DNA from: Heterobilharzia americana
Lineage: Eukaryota; Platyhelminthes; Trematoda; Strigeidida; Schistosomatidae
Assembly: GCA_944470555.2 (NCBI GenBank)
Contig: OX104129.1
Span: forward strand, 67,139,747 to 67,203,746
Direction: 5' to 3'
DNA: 64,000 nt
A program made the position numbers and the translations under genes. The first letter of the stretch is position 1; each line of letters opens with the position of its first letter. Shown piece by piece: positions 22,115 through 32,599 of the stretch. The notes under the pieces were generated by a model, which ran no database searches, was not told the DNA's origin, and saw only the letters and a program-made list of their open reading frames with translations.

Positions 22115-22920
22115 GATAAGATTTGTCCAAATCTAACTGATATCTAATGTCAATTTTTCACTCAGCGCCCAATATTTCTTAAACTATTTGGTCAAATCTT
22201 CACCACGGGTTCATACAAGTTCTCTTAATCTGAATAAGAAGCTATCGAAAAGAATTATTTTTTGTTCATTCAAATAACTTTTGAATGATAATGGAAAATG
22301 TTTAAGGACTTGAAAAAAATTAAGTATTTAGTATCTGGGACAAAAATTGATTTGTTTCATTTAAAACAATGATTACAGTAATGTAAACAGGAGACTACTG
22401 ATTCCAATATTAAGTAGTAGGTTAAATACCCATTGAATATAAAATAATTTTACAAAAAAATATTATAGTTAAGAAGTTCTTTGAACATATATAGATCTTA
22501 TTGTAATGATGACTAGGTAAGTATGCAGTGGAATAGATAGTCAAACTCAATATTCAGCTTACTGTTTGGTGCTGATGACGTTCAATAATAAGACAGTGAG
22601 TGTCCCTGAAGTTTAGGCAAATAAATATCAAACAATCAAACTACCGATCTAATGTAATTAGTAATCCAGATCAGAACAGTATTAAACTAAAGAATGTGGC
22701 TGAGATAGGAGTTCAAAGGCAGTATCAATACTTGAAGGTCATCAGAGTGGCATTTCAAACAACAAGGAATCTTGAAGCGATTTTATCAATTAAGAAGATC
22801 TTAACATTATTACACAGATAATGATAGTTAGAGGAGTTACTGTATGATGCATATTTAATCTTTTTAAACACTCATACAAAATATACTGAATGAACAGTCG
22901 AATATTTCATTAGGATTATA
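22115..22920. other. No recognisable feature
   Basis: AT-rich sequence. The 73-codon frame at 22600-22821 has no domain. Confidence 0.35.
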
Positions 22921-22924
22921 ATTA

Positions 22925-23170
22925 TAGGTCCAGTAATTCGATCCAGTATAACAATGAACAACAACTAATACCTGTTGCACAAATTGTCACTCTTATGCTC
23001 CAATAGTTCAAAGGATAACGCTTTGGCATTTGAAGGGATGAGTACTAAGTTTGAGTCTCATTGGGAACAAAATCACTGCGCACTAGGGTGCAGATATATC
23101 CAGCTGACGAGTCTCAACTAGGACGAAACACACCTCTTGGATTACACCGTTACCCATCAGGTAGACTACA
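22925..23170 (+). repeat. Family A (Sm-alpha-like) unit
   Basis: Tail end (GTCCAGTAATTCGATCCAG), tRNA-like head (AGTTCAAAGGATAACGC as A-box region; AGTTTGAGTCTC as B-box), then a hammerhead. Confidence 0.75.
23095..23145 (+). ncRNA. Hammerhead ribozyme (family A), core intact
   Basis: CTGACGAG, stem II TCTCAACTAGGA, CGAAAC, and CTC in the cleavage position. Stem I pairs CCAG with TTGG only partly. Confidence 0.5.
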
Positions 23171-23739
23171 ATATAAAAACTAGTTTATTTCAGTAGTTAA
23201 TAAGAGACACATTGATAGGAATGGGAGAAACACAACTGCACCTCCTGCTGGATCCTAAAAGTGACTCATGTGTGTGGTGATTACTCTCACGTGTCAGCAT
23301 TAGTGTTACCTACTAAAACTATAATCAATGAAGCGGGGTTCGGACCCATGACTTGTTGACTAAACTAATAAGCTGTAGTGTTCCATATATTCTATATGTA
23401 GTAAGACAAAAACAACCATTTACATTTACATATACATATCTACTGAGATTACTGAATTACAGTCTAGTACAAGTTGACATTTATGATATAATATAGTATA
23501 CTTCATAATTGTACAAGTAAGAAATGACACAGTGAAGTATAAACCCTTAAGGTTAGTCACCTGGTAACAATATTCTAACTATCTTGTTGTGTCATAAATT
23601 TTTAACAAAAACACTTTCAACGAGGCCTTTTTTTATTTTCAACATAAATTTGTCATCTCTATCAAAATGATTACTAAGAGATCATTAGAGTTGATTTACG
23701 AATGTTCAACTATTAAAGCTTTTTTCAGGTTAAAGATAA
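23171..23739. other. No strong feature
   Basis: A possible decayed tRNA-like segment at about 23330-23395 (GGGGTTCGGACCC). Otherwise AT-rich and unassigned. Confidence 0.3.
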
Positions 23740-23810
23740 TTTTTGAGATGAATGGGGATTTTTAATTTAGAAGTGGAATTCATCATGGACTGACATCATT
23801 GAAAATTTGG

Positions 23811-23860
23811 GAACACTGAACAGCTGTTTCGTCCTAATATGAGACTCCTCAGAAGTTGGA
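23811..23860 (-). ncRNA. Hammerhead ribozyme (family B), core intact, left arm
   Basis: Reverse complement has CTGAGGAG, stem II GTCTCATATTAGGAC, GAAAC and GTT cleavage triplet. Stem I on its 5' side is changed, so folding may be weak. Confidence 0.55.
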
Positions 23861-23956
23861 AATTGTGAACTACTAGAAACCGACCCAGTGGCTGAATGGT
23901 TAACGCGTTCGCTGTGAGACCTGAAGGTCCTGGGTTCGAGCCCTGGCCAGGTCCTG

Positions 23957-24012
23957 GGTGCATACTGCTGAGGAGTCCAATACTAGAACGAAACAGCTGT
24001 CCAGTGTTCCCA
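23957..24012 (+). ncRNA. Hammerhead ribozyme (family B), core intact, right arm
   Basis: CTGAGGAG, a stem II hairpin, CGAAAC, a palindromic ACAGCTGT stem III and GTC; stem I pairs ATACTG with CAGTGT. Confidence 0.65.
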
Positions 24013-24114
24013 GGTTTCCAATGGTTCCCCAACTGATGTCAGTCCATAGTGAATACTACTTCTAAAGATAATTTGTTTTGAACAGAATATATTTTGAAGT
24101 CTATAAGAATTTTA

Positions 24115-24195
24115 TTTTTAAGGTGGTATTCATCATAGACTGATATCAATTGGAGAATCAATGAAGGTATTGAACAATCGTTTCATCCTAGTGTG
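24115..24195 (-). repeat. Family B terminal fragment
   Basis: AAGGTGGTATTCATCATAG and the first half of the minus hammerhead, cut off where the PLE at 24196 begins. Confidence 0.6.
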
Positions 24196-25160
24196 GTGAG
24201 CATTGTTGATCAGAATGCATATAAGTAGTATATGCTGAGACGGAGGCAGAAATCATAGGGAATTACCAGCAAGGGGTAAGGATTCTGCCCAAAGAAACGT
24301 AAGTACATTGTCTCTTAGGAAAGAAAATTCACCAGTTCCTTCCACATACACAATTCCAGCTTCAGTAGTCCAACAGTAACAGATTCAGCACTTTTCAGAA
24401 AACCAGTTCTCACTATCCGCCATCGATGTTTACGTATCTTGCAAGCTATTTACCGTTCCCTTGATAATCATCCTCAACTACATGTTGTTGTATAGAATTT
24501 ATACCACTTTCTCCTTCTCCTTTTGTCAAATTCATGAGTAGATGCTGCTTAACACATTGAGATAGACATTTCATAATACATCCTACATAAAATATTCCAC
24601 AGCAGCAAGCCGATTTATAAATGTGGATTAATATTAAAATAAGAGGAATCTTGTCTTTCACACACAATAGTAAAATTCAACCTCATAGTTGCTTCTGGGA
24701 ATGTATTTCTTAACAACCAATGTAGATTATGTGAGATCATCACCATTCAACTGAAGGCTTAGAAACAGTTTCTTCTTCATACAGATACAAATAACCGATC
24801 TATTTCATGTTATCTTCATATCCTTCTTAGTAGAATTCCCTGAATATTCATTTTGTTGAAAGACAGCTTTTCACTTTATGTAGCTCTTTATTGACTGATT
24901 TCTTTGGATAAATTCTCCTGCTATTGTAGTGAGTGTTGCTGATGAGAATGAGAGGTTTTCAGAAATGATGGGGAATTACCAGTGAGGGGTAAGGATTCTG
25001 CCCAAAGAGACTTAAGAGAGAGTGTGGGCGTATAAAGGGCGAAGTAAGATACAAAACAGAAGAGGAAATGAAGCACATTAGGCAAATGACTGTTTTAGTG
25101 CAAGGTGTACCATATCTGATGACTACTGTACAAGATGTCAATAATAAACACTTCTCGTTT
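24196..25160 (-). mobile_element. Penelope-like element fragment with GIY-YIG-like domain
   Basis: The minus-strand frame 24667-24446 reads KDKIPLILILIHIYKSA, then CCCGIFYVGCIMKCLSQCVK, which matches the Cys-rich lead-in and the G-I-Y-(V)-G core of PLE endonucleases, with a downstream His. The sequence near 24240-24310 (GGGAATTACCAGCAAGGGG, GATTCTGCCCAAAGAAAC) recurs near 24965-25015, so the fragment has direct terminal repeats, as PLE copies often do. A nearly identical inverted copy is at 54330-55140. Confidence 0.7.
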
Positions 25161-25184
25161 CCTTCACTGGTAAAGGCTCCTCAG

Positions 25185-25345
25185 CAACACACGAATTGAA
25201 AGAAATAGGAAAACGGTAACCAGCGGCTGAATTCTTAAGGCCTTGGCTTTGAATGCTCTGAGAAATCTGGTACTAGGACGAAACAACTGACCAGCTGTCC
25301 GAGGTTTTCAATGGCTTCACGACTGATGTCAGTTTGTGATCAGTA
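25185..25345 (+). repeat. Family B repeat, degenerate
   Basis: GGACGAAACAACTGACCAGC and GATGTCAGTTTGTGATCAG in family B order, but the CTGAGGAG block is lost. Confidence 0.55.
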
Positions 25346-25374
25346 CACTACCTTAAGTATGGATCGCGACCACA

Positions 25375-25510
25375 TTCGAACCAGCTGCCATTGAGTTTCG
25401 GACCCGGTGCCCTGCTAACTGAGCTATGAGGCCGGAAACATTTCATCTTCAATCATCACCCAATATCAATACCAGTCTACCAAACCACGGCTATCTCACA
25501 TAGTCGAAAA
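25375..25510 (-). repeat. Family D tRNA-like repeat
   Basis: Includes GCTAACTGAGCTATGAGGCC (A-box side on the minus strand), TTCATCTTCAATCATCACCC and GGCTATCTCACATAGTC. No hammerhead. Confidence 0.55.
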
Positions 25511-25604
25511 TGATAATAATTTGTTGTTAGCTCTCCACTAGTCGAGGTGACTGAACTGGTTACCTTCGTTAAGGACTTATTATCACATAATTTAATGGGA
25601 TCTC

Positions 25605-25765
25605 AGAATGACTACGTCAAGGAACAGCTCCATGACTATTGATCAGTGTGTACTGCTGAAAGGTCCCGTATTAGGACGAAACAGCCGTCCAGTGCTACTA
25701 CGTTTCTCAACAGTCCTTCAGCCCATATCAGTTCATAACGAATACCATCTTGAATATGGAAAGAC
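25605..25765 (+). repeat. Family B repeat, degenerate
   Basis: GTACTGCTGAAAGGTCC, then GGACGAAACAGCCGTCCAG and CATATCAGTTCATAACG. The GAAAGG change breaks the core. Confidence 0.6.
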
Positions 25766-26024
25766 TCTACTTCTTGTCGAATGGTTTGTATATATAATAC
25801 TCAATAATAATCTGGATTCCGGATCAAAAATTGAAAAATATGCACACATATGTAGAAAGATGCTCTGAAGTCAAAGAGGATCTGATCTAAACTTCAGAAC
25901 AACAGATCTTCAATAGACGGTAATATAAAAGTTATCAGGTAGCCATTAAATCGTCACAAGCAGAATTAAGGTTAGAACTACATGTATCATAACTTAGTCA
26001 ATATGTCTGATTCTTCTTGGTAGA

Positions 26025-26300
26025 TAGCATTGGAACCCGGCACGCGTTTCGTCCTATTTGGGACTCGTCAGCTGGATGTATGTGCACCCCAGTAAGGAGT
26101 GACGTTGTCCCCACAGAGACTCGAACCAAGTACCCACCGCTCCAAACCGTAAAGCGTTATCCACTAAACCACTGGAGCACGAGTGTCACAATTTGTTCAA
26201 CGGGTATCAGTTGTTGTAATGATACTTGTAATTTCGCGTTGCTATACAGGGCTGAATTGCTCAACCTTTGCTGGCAGATGGGCTTTTATGAGGATTCCTG
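26025..26300 (-). repeat. Family A (Sm-alpha-like) unit, nearly complete
   Basis: Minus strand: tail (26215-26295), tRNA-like head with GTTTAGTGGATAACGC (A-box) and GGTTCGAGTCTC (B-box), then the hammerhead at 26031-26083 with CTGACGAG, TCCCAAATAGGA and CGAAAC. The cleavage triplet is GCC instead of GTC, so self-cleavage is not expected. Confidence 0.8.
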
Positions 26301-26569
26301 TATACTGTTGGATATGAGTTTCCTTCTGTTTGAAATTCATAAGTATGTTAACATGTTTTAATCACAGGATCAGCAGAACAGAAATTCGTGTAATGAAATA
26401 ATGGGACTGAATGAATACTGCTCATAAATCGTTAGGCAATTATTATCCAATGATTGTTTGAAGAGAATAGATGTATAATCTGAGAAATTCTACTGATACT
26501 TGAGTAACTACTGGGCATTATGCTAATTGGAATCTATACAGGTTTATTCTTATTTCATTCATGTGTAAC
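26301..26569. other. No recognisable feature
   Basis: Short AT-rich gap between a family A unit and a PLE fragment. Confidence 0.3.
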
Positions 26570-26840
26570 GGAAAAACTTAGGGACTGTGGTAGATTATAA
26601 TTTTGTTTTAGTCTGTTTATTAGATGCGCCACACAGTGATATAGTATCATTTTCTGAATAACGTTTTGGACATAATTCGCTGTCCACAACTTTGAGACAT
26701 CCGTAATATAGTTCTAATTCTCTCACCTTCTTTGCGATAAGGCTAGTAGAATGTTCCACATATATGGATGGAATACATGCAGAAGTATTCCTATTGGATA
26801 GATCAGGGATTGATTTGGTTATTATTCTCATCCTCCACCC
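26570..26840 (-). mobile_element. Penelope-like element 3' end fragment
   Basis: Minus frame 26831-26595 ends ELCPKRYSENDTISLCG, matching NKLCPKRYPVKDTVSPC encoded on the plus strand at about 37000-37050. So this is the 3' end of the PLE family at 35600-37110. Confidence 0.65.
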
Positions 26841-27184
26841 AGTTCAGTTACGAAAACTAGCAGTTGAAAAACTCCTTGATTATTGAAGTAAAGTTAAAAC
26901 CTGGTCAGTAGCTAATTCTTTAACCAAGCTAGTAAAAAGTGGGGCAGGTAATCTGAAGGCTACTGGTACAGATTTCACCATATCAGGCAGGTAAGAGAAT
27001 TATTCTCTGGACGCCTATTTAACCCTTCAGACATAACTTTTTGTTTACATAATGCATTGAAATTGCCAAATGATAAGTCGCAATCAATATATCAAGCAAG
27101 TACTTATCTCCTCGATGGGAATCTTGGAAAAGAGCTGATACAACAGTTTCGCTAGTGTTTTAGGACTCATTCAATGTAAATGAG

Positions 27185-27445
27185 CATATTATTTTGAGGT
27201 TAGTGGGGATTTTTATTCAAATCAAAGTAGCATTCATCCTTAACTGACGTCAGTTAAACAGCCCTTGAAAACCCATCAGCATAGGATAGCTGTCTCGTCC
27301 TGGTATGCGACTCAGCACTATGCACCCATGACCCTTGACCAGAGATTGGATTCAAGGCATTCAGGTCACACGTGAATGCGGTGACCATTCAGACATTGAG
27401 TTGGTGTTCAGTGACCTACAGTGTGCCACTTCTGTCAATTGCAAC
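27185..27445 (-). repeat. Family B repeat, degenerate
   Basis: Outer terminal repeat (GGTTAGTGGGGATTTTTATT), GCATTCATCC, hammerhead remnant and tRNA-like segment with GTGAATGCGGTGACC. Confidence 0.55.
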
Positions 27446-27639
27446 TATCAATAAAGGTTTTCGGTTGGTATCCGCTTTATTTCTGACTGATGATTTACCT
27501 TACAGGTTAAGGCTTCTCATTAGAACTTAGGGATATTCATTCCCACGAATCTCATCAGTGAGGATTACAAAATAATGTATTCTTTACGGAGGTCGATGGA
27601 AATCTTAGAAAAAGGCTGATATAGCTATTTGAAGAATGA

Positions 27640-28935
27640 CATTTTCATTATTTATTATTATTTGTCCCTCAGGTTCCTAGTCAAACAGAGAGCTTCAGTA
27701 GCATGTCACCATTTCACTCTCTTCTCTGCAGTATTTGTAACCTGGCTCCACGACTGCCCACAAGCTTTAATTTCCTCTTCACACCATCTCCTCCATATCA
27801 CTTTCTGGTCAGATGCCCAAATCGTAGTGCCCCATTTGGGTTCCACTCGACAGCATAACCTGGTGCGTGATGTCTCTGAATGGTCTTCTCAATGTATGCC
27901 CAATCCATCTCCACTTTCCTCTGCATATTTGTTGGGTGATAAGTTGTTGGTTAGTTCGTTGCCAGGCCACAGTTCCTCGTTGTTTACTCTTTCTAGCCTG
28001 ATTTTTCTGATCTTCAGTATCGAGTGAGCGAAGGTGGCGGCAGCTGTTGATGCTGTATGTCTGTAGTTCGTTGGAAATGCTTTGCGTAACGCCGCCGCCA
28101 TGTTCCTCAACCATTACATAGAAACACTGACTGACTTGACTGACATTAGTAGTGTTGAAAATCCGAATGCTGTTCACGCTTTATGCTGAGTGGAGTGGAG
28201 TGGAGTGCAGTGGGGTAGATCTACACACTGATCATTTCAGATGATTGAAGGAAGACCTGTCTTGTTGTGTTTCTGATCCTGGCTTTGATGTCCTCATCTG
28301 TGCCACCTGTAGTTGGAATTATGGTGCCCAGAATAGGTAGGTGAAAAAGACAAGTTGCTTTACATCTCTCCCGTTGGTGATGATTGGTGCTTGTTGTTGT
28401 TGTTATTGGTTGGGTATGTTCATCACCTCTGCCTTCTCTACCTTCACTTGAAGGAAGTTCCATCTTCGCTGCCTCTTCTGTCAACTTGTTGGTTTTGCCT
28501 GTAGATCTTCGAGTTTGTACGACATAAGACATAAATCATCATGGGCAAAATCCAAATCTTCTCCTAGGGTCTTTTCATCGGTTCAGTGTATGCCCCTTTC
28601 CTCCCTCCTCACAGTTTGTTGGATCATCCAATCGACTAAAATCAAGAAGATCATCTGTGTTAGTAGACAGCCTTTGTCTTACTTCTGTCTTCTCTTCAAA
28701 GGTGTCACCGAGCTTTTCATTGTGAATCACTTGACATACGGCGTCGCCATATAGTTGTTGAATGAGATTGATAAAGGTTTGTGGCACTAAAAACCATAAT
28801 GCTGAAGCAGCTACCTGACAAATCACTTCTCAGTTGACGCTGTCGAAGGTCTTTTCAAAGTCGATGAAGTTGAGATAAGGTGTAGAGTTGACTGTCGTTA
28901 TATGCTCTTTTCTATGATGATGCGTAGCATTGCTG
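27640..28935 (-). mobile_element. RTE/SR2-like retrotransposon, 3' half
   Basis: Starts at the 3' tail (TTATTATTATTTG) and runs back through RT C-terminal blocks (ISNELQTYSINSCRHLRSLD near 28060, GHTLRRPFRDITHQV near 27880), then KTNKLTEEAAKMELP (28440-28490) and the region before it. Where the RT active site should be, the reading is LDFAHDDLCLMSYV, an altered F-A-D-D box. Stops and frameshifts throughout. It is longer than the copies at 3461 and 51365. Confidence 0.75.
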
Positions 28936-29865
28936 AAGAATAACATAGAATCCACTAAATCTACAAATCACTATTGTTCACTCCTGTTTTATCAGAAAGA
29001 TGGCTAAGATATGCTCTTTTTTAAACAAACTGGAAAGTCTACCCCTTTTTTTTTTAGAAGTGCAGATACATTTCAAAATGTAATCCTGAATGACTAATTG
29101 TATACTAACTGCTCAATTATTTTACCCATCTGTCCAGTTGTTTAAAGGTTTAGTTACTAGGCCGACTTTCTAGTTCATTGAAGCATTAATTTCACCATGA
29201 AATGGTAGTAAAGTAAAGGTTGATATGAAATGATATCATAGTAGAAATTGACAACATATAAAAAGAACAGGTTATTCTCGAAACTAGTTGACTAATTCTG
29301 AATCCTTGTGTCAGTGATAAAAAAAATGTTTCCTTTTGTTGCTATGATAGAATAGATTGAATTATACCTTAGAGAAACAAAAGTTTTCATGTTTTATACG
29401 TATGTGTGTGTGTGTGTGTATCCCTATGTATACGTGAAAAGTTGTATTCTTCTATGGTAAATACTTTTATTGGTTGCCATTACCTTATTCCCATATCTAC
29501 CAGAGTGTGGTTTCACTATGATTTCTTGAAAAAAATATGAAAAAATATGAGGAAATATGAGGAAGAAAAAAGAGAGAATAAGAGAACTTCTGAAGAAACA
29601 ATCTTTCTTTATGACATTTATGTATACATTGTGACTAAAATATTTCAACCTTTAAATTACCATGATTTATGTTAAGTGTTTACCAATAAAAAGTTTTTTT
29701 TGTTAAACAAGTTTATTGTCTTGCCTGTTTGTCTGTTTGTTTCTTTCTTCTATAAATTGTAATCCGAGAAAATGTCTATCGTAAAAAAAAATATGAAAAT
29801 TGGAACATATTTTTAAATGTTGACCTATTAAGGTATCAATTACCCAAGGATTACCCAAGGATAAT
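28936..29865. other. No recognisable gene; short TG repeat
   Basis: AT-rich; a (TG)n run at 29404-29419. Nothing else recognised. Confidence 0.4.
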
Positions 29866-30682
29866 ACAGGCGAAAACTAACAAGCTAACAGAAGAGGCAA
29901 CGAAGACAGGACTTCAAGTGAATATAGAGAAGACAGAAGTGATGAAGATACCGCACAAACAACAACAACAAACTCCAGTCACCATGAACGGGAAAAACTT
30001 AAAGGAAATAACCTCCTTCACCTATCTAGGAAGCACTGTTTCAACTACAGGCAGCATAAGCACAGACGAGGATGTCAAAGTGAGAATCGGAAAAGCAAGA
30101 CAGGCGTTCATTAGCCTGAAACCAGTGGGGAGATCTTCTGCACTCCACTTAGCATGTGGAACAAGATCCGGATTTTCAACACCAACATCAGTCAAGTCAG
30201 TGCTTCTGTGTGGTGATTGAGAGACTTGGCGCGTTATGAAAGAGATTTCCAATAAACTACAGACGTTCATCAACAACTGCCTACCCTGGCTTGCTACTGA
30301 AGATCAGATGGATTGCCAGAAAGAATAAACAACAAGGAACTCTGGCTGGCTGTCAAAGAACCAACCAAGAACCCATCACGCAACAAATATGCACTGGAAG
30401 GAAGTGGAGATGGATTGGATAGAGCATGCACTGAGAAGGCCGACTGGGGACATCACGCGTCAGGCCAGTTGCTCGAGTGGAATCCCCATGGGAAGCGACG
30501 AGTTGGACGTCTGAGGTGAGGGTGACATGGTGGAGGTAGTGTGAGGAGGAAATGAGAGGTTGTGGGCTGTCGTGGAACCAGGTTGAAAAGATCTCAGAGA
30601 ACAGAGTTCACTGGAGACGTGCTACTGAAGCCCTATGTTCCACTAGGAACCCAAGGGACTAATAATAATAATAATAATAATA
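29866..30682 (+). mobile_element. RTE/SR2-like retrotransposon, 5'-truncated, 3' tail of AAT repeats
   Basis: Plus strand: KTNKLTEEATKTGLQVNIEK, SFTYLGSTVSTTGSIS, KARQAFISLKPVGRSSALH, an internal stop after SVLLCGD (30220), then ETWRVMKEISNKLQTFINNC and NPHGKRRVG. The 3' end is CCAAGGGACTAATAATAATA. The copy starts within the ORF and has only a few lesions, so it is younger than the 7055 copy. Its 3' 300 bases are almost identical to 56660-56990. Confidence 0.8.
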
Positions 30683-30869
30683 AACCCAAGGATAATACAG
30701 TAAAGACAGGATTTTCATTTCGATATAGAGATAAATGTTATTTGATTAGCTAGGAACAACATTAGAATTGGATAGTTTTTTTAATGATTTCATCAGAACT
30801 TCTTTGTGAATGAACTTCTCAATCTATTAAGCTATTATTATCAATCTAACTATTTGAGATAATCCATAT

Positions 30870-31110
30870 GTGGTTTGCCAGACTTATATAACTGATACTT
30901 GATAATGATTGAAAGTGAAATAGAAATTTGTGCACCAAGATGGGATTCGAACCACTATTCTCTGACTTAAGATGTAGTCTATACTTGAGTTTCGTTGCTG
31001 ATTTGGTATAGCCATGGATCGGTAACTTAGAGGTTGCTAGTTCTAAACTCAATGAGACCCACCAAGACGTTCATTTGACCTTCAGTCATCACGCAGTATT
31101 AAAATGCTTT
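30870..31110. repeat. Family D tRNA-like repeats, inverted pair
   Basis: 30890-30990 is a minus copy (GATGGGATTCGAACC as reverse B-box); 31000-31105 is a plus copy (TTTGGTATAGCCATGG, then CTAGTTCTAAACTC). Confidence 0.5.
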
Positions 31111-31222
31111 TATTCAATTTAGAAATCGATGAGAAAAGCACAGGATTATCATAAATGAGAAGTTTTAAAGTTTTGTTGATTATTATTTTTATTAAATTTT
31201 GAGGGGGTTGTGGAGATTTGGA

Positions 31223-31356
31223 AATATTTCAAGTTATTATTCATCGAAGACTGCTGAGGAGTCCCATACTAGGACGAAACAGCTGTCAAGTGCTCCCAGA
31301 TTTCTTTTGTTCCTCCAACTGATGTCAGTCTTCGATGAATAACAACTTGAAATATT
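31223..31356. repeat. Mini family B hairpin with hammerhead core inside
   Basis: 30-base arms at 31223-31252 and 31327-31356 are reverse complements with one mismatch. Between them is the plus-strand family B hammerhead and terminal block only; the tRNA-like and internal parts are missing. Total 134 bp. Confidence 0.85.
31252..31300 (+). ncRNA. Hammerhead ribozyme (family B), core intact
   Basis: CTGAGGAG, perfect 4-bp stem II (GTCC/GGAC), CGAAAC and GTC; stem I is weak because the 5' flank is replaced by the hairpin arm. Confidence 0.5.
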
Positions 31357-31494
31357 ATTTTTATATCATTTCAATGTGAAAGTTGTATTCCTTCGATATT
31401 CCTAAGAGTTTAGAAGTTATTACTTTTAGACGAACTGTGAAAGAATTTTACTGATCAAATTTTGTAATGAAACGTTATTCGATAATGACAGATT

Positions 31495-31690
31495 CTGATA
31501 CATCAACCTGACTCACAGGAAGACATTTGTAGTCTGAACAACTTGTTAGTCAAGTCTCTGACTTCAGAAGTAAGCGATGTCGATTTGAATGATCGATGGA
31601 AACTGCCAATTTCCTCATAAGTTGAATGTACACTTTACTGATGAGTGCCAGTAAGTGTGAAACATAGGGGGAGCTTTAAGATTCTACATC
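31495..31690 (+). repeat. Family C repeat, degenerate hammerhead
   Basis: CACTTTACTGATGAGTGCC then AGTAAGTGTGAAAC matches the family C core at 63338, but stem III and the cleavage triplet (CATAGGG) are not convincing. Confidence 0.45.
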
Positions 31691-31779
31691 AAATACACAA
31701 AAGAATTCGATTCAGTATGTCAGTATACTAATGATAAACCAAAACAGTATTGTTTTCACTATTTATGGGTATTCTTGTG

Positions 31780-32480
31780 ATTCTCTGTTATTATTACTGG
31801 ATCGAATTGTTCAACCTCTATTGACATATGGGCTCCTATGCGGATGCCTCGATATTACGGGAATATTAATTATGGTAATCGATTTGACTGCGGCTATCAG
31901 TGGAATCTAAGACTCCCGTTTCGTCCTGCTTGAGACTCGTCATCTAAATATACCTACACCTCAGTGAGTAATGCTGTTTTCACCAGGACTTGAACCTCCT
32001 ACACATCATCTCGAACACCAAGGCGTTATGCACTAGACCATGGAGGAACGATTGCTACCTTTTGTACGATGGGCACTAGTATTACAAACGCGCGTCCTGG
32101 ATTTTGCTAGCCATAAACAAATAAATTACCATCAATGACATTCAGGCAATATCGAGGCATCCGCATAGGAGCCCATATGCCAATAGAGGTCGAACAATTC
32201 GATCCAGTATAACAACGGAGAATCACAAGCATATCCATAGATAGTAATAACTAATACCCATTTTACAAGAGGTGGCTATCGTGCGTCAATGGCCTAGTGG
32301 ATAACGCCTTGGAGATTGGAGCGATGGATACAATGTTCAAGATTCATTGGGAAGAGTATAACTCAGTGGGGTGCAGGTACATCCAGCTGACAAGTATGAA
32401 ATAGGACGAAATGAGCTTCCTGGATTTCTTTGCTAGCCACAACCAAGTAAATTACCAGTACTGTGTTCACTGCAGAATGA
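31780..32480. repeat. Family A inverted pair
   Basis: 31795-32060 is a minus unit (tail, hammerhead at about 31905-31950, head). 32080-32480 is plus: it starts inside the ribozyme at CGCGCGTCCTGG, runs through the tail (GAGGCATCCGCATAGG; CGAACAATTCGATCCAG) and then a second head (TGGCCTAGTGGATAACGCC) and hammerhead (CTGACAAG). Cores are mutated on both sides. The plus half shows tail-to-head joining, as in a tandem array. Confidence 0.7.
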
Positions 32481-32599
32481 TCAGTTTGAGTGGACTCAAC
32501 ATTTCAATTGACGGTTACTACATTTACTTTGAAGTTGTTTATTCTTCCTCTTGAATAGTTGTCATCATAATGAATTTTTATTGTAAAAGTAGTACACAG

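Larger units (their letters stand above)
23740..24070. repeat. Family B element with inverted ends and two intact-core hammerheads
   Basis: Left 23740-23860 (minus orientation) and right 23955-24065 (plus) are inverted copies of the terminal and hammerhead region. Between them is one tRNA-like segment on the plus strand: GTGGCTGAATGGTTAACGCG (A-box) and GGGTTCGAGCCC (B-box). Total about 330 bp. This is the clearest example of the family. Confidence 0.85.

Noticed and set aside
23920..23950. tRNA genes at A-box/B-box matches in families A, B and D
   Set aside because: The segments lack a cloverleaf with acceptor and anticodon stems and sit inside repeats; they are tRNA-like promoters, not tRNA genes.
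24925..24975. CTGATGAG followed by GAAAT as a PLE-borne hammerhead
   Set aside because: There is an extra base before GAAA, and I see no cleavage triplet with a matching stem I, so the fold is not convincing.
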